Origin: Sternotherus odoratus
Lineage: Eukaryota; Chordata; Testudines; Kinosternidae
DNA: 64,000 nt
Direction of reading: 5' to 3'
NCBI GenBank assembly: GCA_032164245.1
Contig: JAVMKO010000005.1
Coordinates: forward strand, 39,770,133-39,834,132
Position 1 is the first letter of the stretch; the number at the start of each line of letters is the position of its first letter. Positions 58,301 through 64,000 of the stretch are shown piece by piece. Made by a program: the position numbers and the translations under genes. The notes beneath the pieces are model-generated. The model worked only from the letters and a program-made list of their open reading frames with translations. It was not told where the DNA came from and did not search any database.

Positions 58301-58429
58301 CTGCCGCCGCCGGCCAGGGACGGCTCGGAGCTGGGGCCGGGACGCGCCGCACCGCCACGCAGTTGCAGGGGGCGAAACAAGGAGCCACCCACTGCCAGGC
58401 GGCGAACCGGTCTGTGGGGAGAGACCGGG

Positions 58430-60015
58430 TTGAGCAGGTCAGTTGGGGGGGTGAGAGACCGGGCTGGGTGGGTCATTTTGGGGGGTGGGTGGGAGGGAAG
58501 GAGGTTTTGGGGTGAGAGACCTGGCTGGTGGGTCATTTGGGGGGGGGGGTTGGAGGAAAGGAGGTTTTGGGGGGAGAGACCTGGCTGGGTGGGTCATTTG
58601 GGGGGGGGGGTTGGAGGAAAGGAGGTTTTGGGGGGAGAGACCTGGCTGGGTGGGTCATTTGGGGGGGGGGTTGGAGGAAAGGAGGTTTGGGGGGGAGAGA
58701 CCTGGCTGGGTGGGTCATTTGGGGGGGGGGTTGGAGGAAAGGAGGTTTTGGGGGGAGAGACCTGGCTGGGTGGGTCAGTTGGGGGGGGTTGGAGGAAAGG
58801 AGGTTTTGGGGGGAGAGACCTGGCTGGGTGGGTCAGTTGGGGGGGGGGTTGGAGGAAAGGAGGTTTTGGGGGGAGAGACCTGGCTGGGTGGGTCAGTTGG
58901 GGGTTGGAGGAAAGGAGGTTTGGGGGGGAGAGACCTGGCTGGGTGGGTCATTTGGGGGGGGGGGGGTTGGAGGAAAGGAGGTTTGGGGGGGAGAGACCTG
59001 GCTGGGTGGGTCATTTGGGGGGGGGGTTGGAGGAAAGGAGGTTTTGGGGGGAGAGACCTGGCTGGGTGGGTCATTTGGGGGGGGGGGTTGGAGGAAAGGA
59101 GGTTTTTGGGGGAGAGACCTGGCTGGGTGGGTCAGTTGGGGGTTGGAGGAAAGGAGGTTTGGGGGGGAGAGACCTGGCTGGGTGGGTCAGTTGGGGGTTG
59201 GAGGAAAGGAGGTTTGGGGGGGAGAGACCTGGCTGGGTGGGTCAGTTGGGGGGGGGGGTTGGAGGAAAGGAGGTTTGGGGGGGAGAGACCTGGCTGGGTG
59301 GGTCATTTGGGGGGGGGGGTTGGAGGAAAGGAGGTTTGGGGGGGAGAGACCTGGCTGGGTGGGTCAGTTGGGGGGGGGGTTGGAGGAAAGGAGGTTTGGG
59401 GGGGAGAGACCTGGCTGGGTGGGTCAGTTGGGGGGGGGGTTGGAGGAAAGGAGGTTTTGGGGGGAGAGACCTGGCTGGGTGGGTCAGTTGGGGGTTGGAG
59501 GAAAGGAGATTTTGGGGGGAGAGACCTGGCTGGGTGGGTCATTTGGGGGGGGGGTTGGAGGAAAGGAGGTTTTTGGGGGAGAGACCTGGTTGGGTGGGTC
59601 AGTTGGGGGTTGGAGGAAAGGAGGTTTGGGGGGGAGAGACCTGGCTGGGTGGGTCAGTTGGGGGTTGGAGGAAAGGAGGTTTGGGGGGGAGAGACCTGGC
59701 TGGGTGGGTCATTTGGGGGGGGGGGTTGGAGGAAAGGAGGTTTGGGGGGGAGAGACCTGGCTGGGTGGGTCATTTGGGGGGGGGGTTGGAGGAAAGGAGG
59801 TTTTGGGGGGAGAGACCTGGCTGGGTGGGTCATTTGGGGGGGGGGGGTTGGAGGAAAGGAGGTTTTTGGGGGAGAGACCTGGCTGGGTGGGTCAGTTGGG
59901 GGTTGGAGGAAAGGAGGTTTGGGGGGGAGAGACCTGGCTGGGTGGGTCAGTTGAGGGTTGGAGGAAAGGAGGTTTGGGGGGGAGAGACCTGGCTGGGTGG
60001 GTCAGTTGGGGGGTT
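58430..60015 (+). repeat. G-rich minisatellite, about 28 units
   Basis: Unit of 52-63 bp: GGTTGGAGGAAAGGAGGTTT, GGGGGGAGAGACC, TGGCTGGGTGGGTCA(G/T)TTG, then a G-run of variable length. The unit has no stop in any forward frame, so 500-730-codon open frames run across it; these are not genes. Many G-tracts would allow G-quadruplexes. The same unit is in the hAT at 2192. Confidence 0.97.
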
Positions 60016-60150
60016 GATGTGTAGTGAACAGGTGTTCATGTGTAGTGTTCATGTGTAGTGAATAGGTGTTCATGTGTAGTGTTCATGTGTAGTGAATAGG
60101 TGTTCATGTGTAGTGTTCATGTGTAGTGAACAGGTGTTCATGTGTAGTGT
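60013..60150. repeat. Short tandem array
   Basis: Units of GTGTTCATGTGTAGTG with AACAG or AATAG spacers, about eight partial copies. Confidence 0.93.
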
Positions 60151-60327
60151 ATCAATGTGTTATTAAATAATAACTGAATAAAATAATATTAAATAAATAA
60201 TTAAAAACAACATCCATGTTTTGATTCTTTTTTATTTGGACCTCGAGTGTGTTGTCGGCCCCCGAACTGCTATTTGATAGTTAATGCGGCCCTCGGGCTG
60301 AAAGGTTTGGAGACCCCTGCACTAAGT

Positions 60328-62397
60328 GATTGTGGGTGGTGCTGCTTCCCATAAGCAGCCAAGGACAAGCTGCCATAACTTAGACAGCCCCTACATGACT
60401 GTCTGAGTTATGTCAGGAACCACTTCAGCCTATGGAGCAGCGCAGAATTGGAAGGGCTTGAAGGCGGCTTAAAGCCACATTAACACCCACCCAGGCTGCA
60501 GAAAAGATGTTTTTTGTTCCATCACTTCCACTCTGTCCTCAATGGATTTGTATCTCAAGAAGCCAGTAGTGCTAAGATTTTAGGCACTGACTTGATTTTC
60601 TATGTCTAGTCTGAAATTTGTGCAAAAACCTTGTTTTAATGGATTTTTTTAATCTCTAGGATCTCAGTCCCCATTCTGTGTTATAAAACTCTTCGTGTAT
60701 CATTTTCACATTTGAGGATTTCAACTTGCTCTCAGTAAATGTGAATTCTAGTGATTCCGCTTTATTTATCAGCATTGAAATACTTCATCTAGGCTTGACT
60801 GCATCTTCTCTGTGGTCTTTGACAATGATTCTAGCAGCTTCCAAGTTGTAACCTCTCCAGGTGCAGCAGAGCTTGAGGAAGAAGAAGGGAATTCAGTAAA
60901 GTCTCCAGCTTCTTGCTGGCAGACATTTTTTGTCCTTTTCTCTGTCTTTTTTTCTGCATCCCTAGGGTACAGTTATTAGCCAGGGTCAGAAACGTAACCT
61001 TTATGCTGGAAATCAAGATTTAAGAGATTTTATTTGCTGTTCTCAAACCCAAATATTCAGTGACAGCACCTTAGAAGCTACTGAGCCTTTGTTAGCTTAA
61101 ACACAGTGAATTAAGCAGCATTTTGCATCAAGTCCACTGCTAGCCCCCCTCATCAGCAATATTTAGTAGCCTAATTAAGCCCATCCTATTTATGACATCT
61201 GAGTGTACATTCTTCTCCCTGACTGTTTTGAGCAGGGGTGCACAAGGCCAGATTTTCACGAGAGTGCATGTTCAAATGCCCAGTTCCCACAACTGGAGCT
61301 CAGCTGACATTTGTGCTCCAAAATAAGTAGGCAACTTTCCAAAAGGGCTCAGCATACAATTTCAGCTCACAATCTGATCCTCAGCTCATGTCTCCAAGCA
61401 TTGCTCCATCCTAACTGCTTCCAGGACTGATACAGCCCTCGGTGATGCTGTCCTCCAAACCATCTTGGATCTACCTTTTCAGCACCCGCATCCATCTTGA
61501 ATTACTGCTTGGGAGTCTCCTACACTGGAGCACCGATAAGGACAATAACGCAAAAAAGGAGAGGTTACTTACCAATACAGTAACTTGAGATATTTGAGAT
61601 GGATTGTCCCTATCGGTGCTCTACCTAATATCCTCCCTCCCCTCTGCAGAGTCCAGAAGACTTCATGGTTGAAAAGGTACTGGATAGTTAGTGGTTCTGC
61701 CCCTTCCTAAATACTCTGGTCCTGGAGCACAAAGTGTATAGTGCACAGGGATGGACCAACAGATATTGCTAATAAAAGTCTCCTGTCAAAAGTGTCAAGG
61801 CATGCACATATCCTACAATAGAGCACCCATAGGGACAAATCATCTAAAACAACTCACATTACTGTACAGATGAGCACAGAAATGGAGAGTTTACTTAAGA
61901 GTCTTTTCCAGTATTTGACAACATCATTGTTCCTGTGGAAAATAGCAGTCAATGTGGGGGTCGGTCATATTCAGGGAGAGAGATGTTATCTTTCAGATAG
62001 CTAGGGCCAATCCCATGATTAAACCTGATTCTATTCCATTGGGGTTTAGGCAGAAGCTGGAGTAGCTATACAGAGCTTTTTTATTTTTTTACACTAAGCC
62101 TATTTGTTAGCTCTTGTATCTTTCTCTGAAGAAGTTCCTGATCTGATTAGTGAATTAAGAATGATTTAAAACTCGTGGAAACATAAGCATCTGTTAGCAC
62201 CAAGTTGCTAAATGTCTTGCATCAGACATTTATATGAAGCCTAATAGAAACCCTGTATTGCACTGTATTTTCATGTGTGTTTGCTCCTTGGGTTTTAATC
62301 TCTGATGAATTCCCCAAAAAATGCATTTCCCTATTCTTAACTGTTAAGAGCTTTAGTTAAGAATCCTAGTTGATCTGAGTCTGGTTTGCTTTTGCAG
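60328..62397. other. Intron T-U, distal part
   Basis: Old repeat remnant to about 60500, then mostly plain DNA to 61500. A DIRS end occupies 61500-61870 and the rest up to exon U has no recognised repeat. Confidence 0.45.
61500..61870 (+). mobile_element. DIRS 3' end of a different subfamily
   Basis: 61525-61620 (GAGAGGTTACTTACCAATACAG, GATTGTCCCTATCGGTGCTC) is an internal complementary region and 61820-61870 (AGAGCACCCATAGGGACAAA to CATTACTGTACAG) the mirrored right end. Spacing and order equal the 34-kb copy but the end words differ (GTCCCTAT instead of CCACTATAGG). No coding part remains. Confidence 0.7.
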
Positions 62398-62484
62398 AGC
62401 TGGGAGTTTGGAATCCCACTGTGCAGAGAGCTGGCCATTCAGTATGAAAATCTGTATGATTATCAAAGCCTCAGTTGGATTCGG
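62398..62484 (+). CDS. DOCK3: DOCK3 exon U
   Basis: 29 codons, SWEFGIPLCRELAIQYE to LSWIR, phase 0 at both ends. The acceptor is GCTTTTGCAG and the donor is CGG followed by GTAAGT. This is the last exon I can place; the rest of DHR-2 lies beyond the window. Confidence 0.96.
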
Positions 62485-62681
62485 GTAAGTGAAACCAGCC
62501 CTTCTCCCTCCAAACTCTTTATCCATTCCTTAGTGATTACTGCTGAAGTGTCAAAGAAGTCTGAATTTAAAAACAAACATACTGTTCCACACAGTTAGGA
62601 TGGTTCCTTTCGGAGTATGTCATTTTTTCCCCTCTGCCAAGATTACAGATCTGTTCCTGCACCCATTATTAACAAATAGAC
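62485..62681. other. Intron after exon U, first part, no feature seen
   Basis: Plain sequence to the hAT insertion. Confidence 0.4.
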
Positions 62682-63091
62682 CAGTGGTTCTCAAACTAGT
62701 TGAGACTGCGACCCCCTTTTGTGATCCGGCGGCGCGGTGCGACCCCTCCGCCGAAATGCCGACGAATTACCAAAAAAAAAAAAAAAAACCACCAAAAAAA
62801 AACCCCGCGCGGGCGCCCGGGTCCCCCGTCCCCGCCACGGGTGGGCTGCCGCGGGCGCCCGGTCCCCCCTCCCCGCCGCGGGCGGGCTGCCGGAAGCGCC
62901 CCCGTCTCCGCCGCGGGCGGGCCGCTGCGGGAACTGGGGGCCGGCGCGCAGCCGGGAAGCCACCCGCGGCGGGGACTGGGGGCCAGGGCGCAGCCGGCAG
63001 CCCGCCCTCTGCCCCCAGTCGCCGCGACCCCCCGGGGAGCGCTCGGCGACCCCCCCCAGGGGGGTCGCAACCCCCAGTTTGAGAAACCCTG
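62682..63091. mobile_element. Non-autonomous hAT element, 410 bp
   Basis: Left end CAGTGGTTCTCAAAC, right end GTTTGAGAAACCCTG. Flanks AAATAGAC (62674-62681) and ACATAGAC (63092-63099), an 8-bp duplication with one change. CpG-rich inside with degenerate repeats of GGGCGGGCTGCCG. No transposase. Confidence 0.85.
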
Positions 63092-63099
63092 ACATAGAC

Positions 63100-64000
63100 A
63101 TAACTCTCCCAAATAGGCTCATTGAAGTAATTTCTGATCCTGCCGGCTCTAATTACTAATAAGTATATGGACAACAGTTAAATATATAAATATGAACTGT
63201 GCTCACAAGCACAAATACATACGTGTATATTTTTATTACTGCATTGAATTTTATTTATTTATATGTTTTCGTTGTTGGCGGCCAAGTTGGTCTCCCCCTC
63301 AGTGTATGGCTTTATATATTACATTTATTCTAATTGCATCAAGAGTAACATGTCAGTCTAGGCTTATGAGAAGATAGAGAGAGAAGTAGAATGCAAAGCA
63401 CAGTGAAATTCACAGTATTCCTGCCAACCATGTTAGATTCTCTCGTAAAAGCAAGTAATTAATTGTCAAGGTGAATTTGTGTCATCGCGGCTTTTATCAG
63501 AAAATCTTAACCAAGGCATCAATAAGGATTTTAAACTCTGTGGTTCATCCATTCTGGTTTAAATCTATAAAATATCAAGAAGTATTCTAAAATAAAAAGT
63601 GCTATGTGTTTGTGAATTGAGTCTTAGGTTGATGAGCACACTTGTCCAATGATGAAGCTCAATTCAGTATTGTATCATTAGCCTAAAACTGCATCAGTAG
63701 ATTAGTTATTATTGCTGTTTCCTCATTGGTTGGATTTAATCAATCAGGTGACAAAATCTTGACTAGTGGGTAACAGCCATTCACCTGATTCCTACTCTTA
63801 TCTCTTCTGTTAAAAAAAATATATATCTTTTTTTGTTTTTTTGTTCAGGTTTCCTAAATCTGTATTAGACATGAATTTCTTTGATGAGTTTCCCTCCATC
63901 TCCTCCCCCCCACTAAGTTTCTGTCTCTCTCCTTCATTCTATTTCCACATCATTCTGCACGTTCATTTATTCTACCTGTACCTCTTTTTCAGAAGAAGGG
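63100..64000. other. Intron after exon U, no feature seen
   Basis: AT-rich. It ends with CCTCTTTTTCAG at 63981-63992, a plausible acceptor, followed by 8 bases only. Confidence 0.4.

Larger units (their letters stand above)
57990..60319. mobile_element. 2.3-kb non-autonomous hAT element with three tandem arrays
   Basis: Ends CAGGGGTCTCCAAAC, perfect 15-bp inverted repeats, 8-bp target duplication CACTAAGT at 57982-57989 and 60320-60327. Inside: a CpG-rich array at 58070-58300, the G-rich minisatellite at 58430-60015 and a short AT-richer array at 60013-60150. No transposase. Confidence 0.95.
130..62484 (+). other. DOCK3: DOCK3 gene, internal part: 21 exons and 20 introns
   Basis: DOCK3 (MOCA) is a cytoplasmic DOCK-B exchange factor for Rac, expressed mainly in neurons, where it acts in axon growth and adhesion with ELMO as partner. 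Twenty-one exons on one strand add up to 2183 nt: 2 nt of a split codon plus 727 codons without a stop, all donor and acceptor phases agreeing. Diagnostic peptides such as IPIFHDMMDWEQRKNGNFKQ, RLMERLLDYRDCMKG and [17 protein letters not shown] match DOCK3 better than DOCK4 as I recall the two. The window covers the helical region after DHR-1 and the first part (lobe A) of DHR-2; SH3, DHR-1, the rest of DHR-2 and the proline-rich tail lie outside. No promoter or polyadenylation site of the gene is present. DOCK3 over DOCK4 is about 95 percent sure; a search of the joined exons would settle it. Confidence 0.94.

Noticed and set aside
57866..60058. Open frames of 489-730 codons
   Set aside because: They run through the G-rich minisatellite in all three frames; the repeat simply lacks stops. 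No start context or domain.
63981..64000. Possible next DOCK3 exon from 63993
   Set aside because: The acceptor looks good, but AAGAAGGG would give K-K-G where I expect K-M-E; eight bases are too few to call.

Overview
This is vertebrate nuclear DNA: one long intron-rich gene filled with transposable elements. The gene is DOCK3 (MOCA), a neuronal DOCK-B family guanine-nucleotide exchange factor, on the + strand. I can place 21 internal exons between 130 and 62484. Joined in order they give 2 nt plus 727 codons with no stop and consistent splice phases. They cover the helical scaffold after DHR-1 and the start of the catalytic DHR-2 domain. The true 5' and 3' ends of the gene lie outside the window. 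The repeats (CR1 LINEs, hAT and pogo-type MITEs, a Helitron, solo LTRs, tRNA-derived SINEs and several DIRS retrotransposons) suggest a non-mammalian amniote. A turtle is my best guess, but that is an inference from repeat types.

Layout: 1-5.3 kb holds DOCK3 exon A and a decayed DIRS gag/RT copy, split by a hAT element and by an LTR that itself contains another hAT. From 7.7 to 16.5 kb lie exons B-E, with two solo LTRs, a small hAT MITE and a pogo-like foldback. From 17 to 27 kb lie a Helitron, exons F-H, a hAT element and two inverted hAT transposase relics. From 29 to 33.6 kb lie exons I-J, a Helitron-like element with a G-rich array, and a pogo-like MITE with a GC-rich array. From 34.19 to 40.32 kb is a nearly intact DIRS tyrosine-recombinase retrotransposon: gag, RT/RNase H, recombinase, inverted terminal repeats and an internal complementary region. 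From 41.8 to 56 kb lie exons K-T, including a 27-nt microexon and a GC-AG intron, with more DIRS fragments, a CR1 and a solo LTR. From 57.9 to 63.1 kb lie a 2.3-kb hAT element with about 28 copies of a G-rich minisatellite, another DIRS end, exon U and a small hAT.

The most unusual signals are these. (1) The young DIRS copy has an internal region that spells out its own circular junction, and a possible +1 frameshift site at the gag stop. (2) The same roughly 58-bp minisatellite sits inside two hAT elements with different terminal repeats. (3) DOCK3 has a microexon preceded by three TGC motifs, a GC donor, and tandem in-frame donors that would add or remove a CxxC peptide. All protein-level family calls come from recognition, not from a database search.
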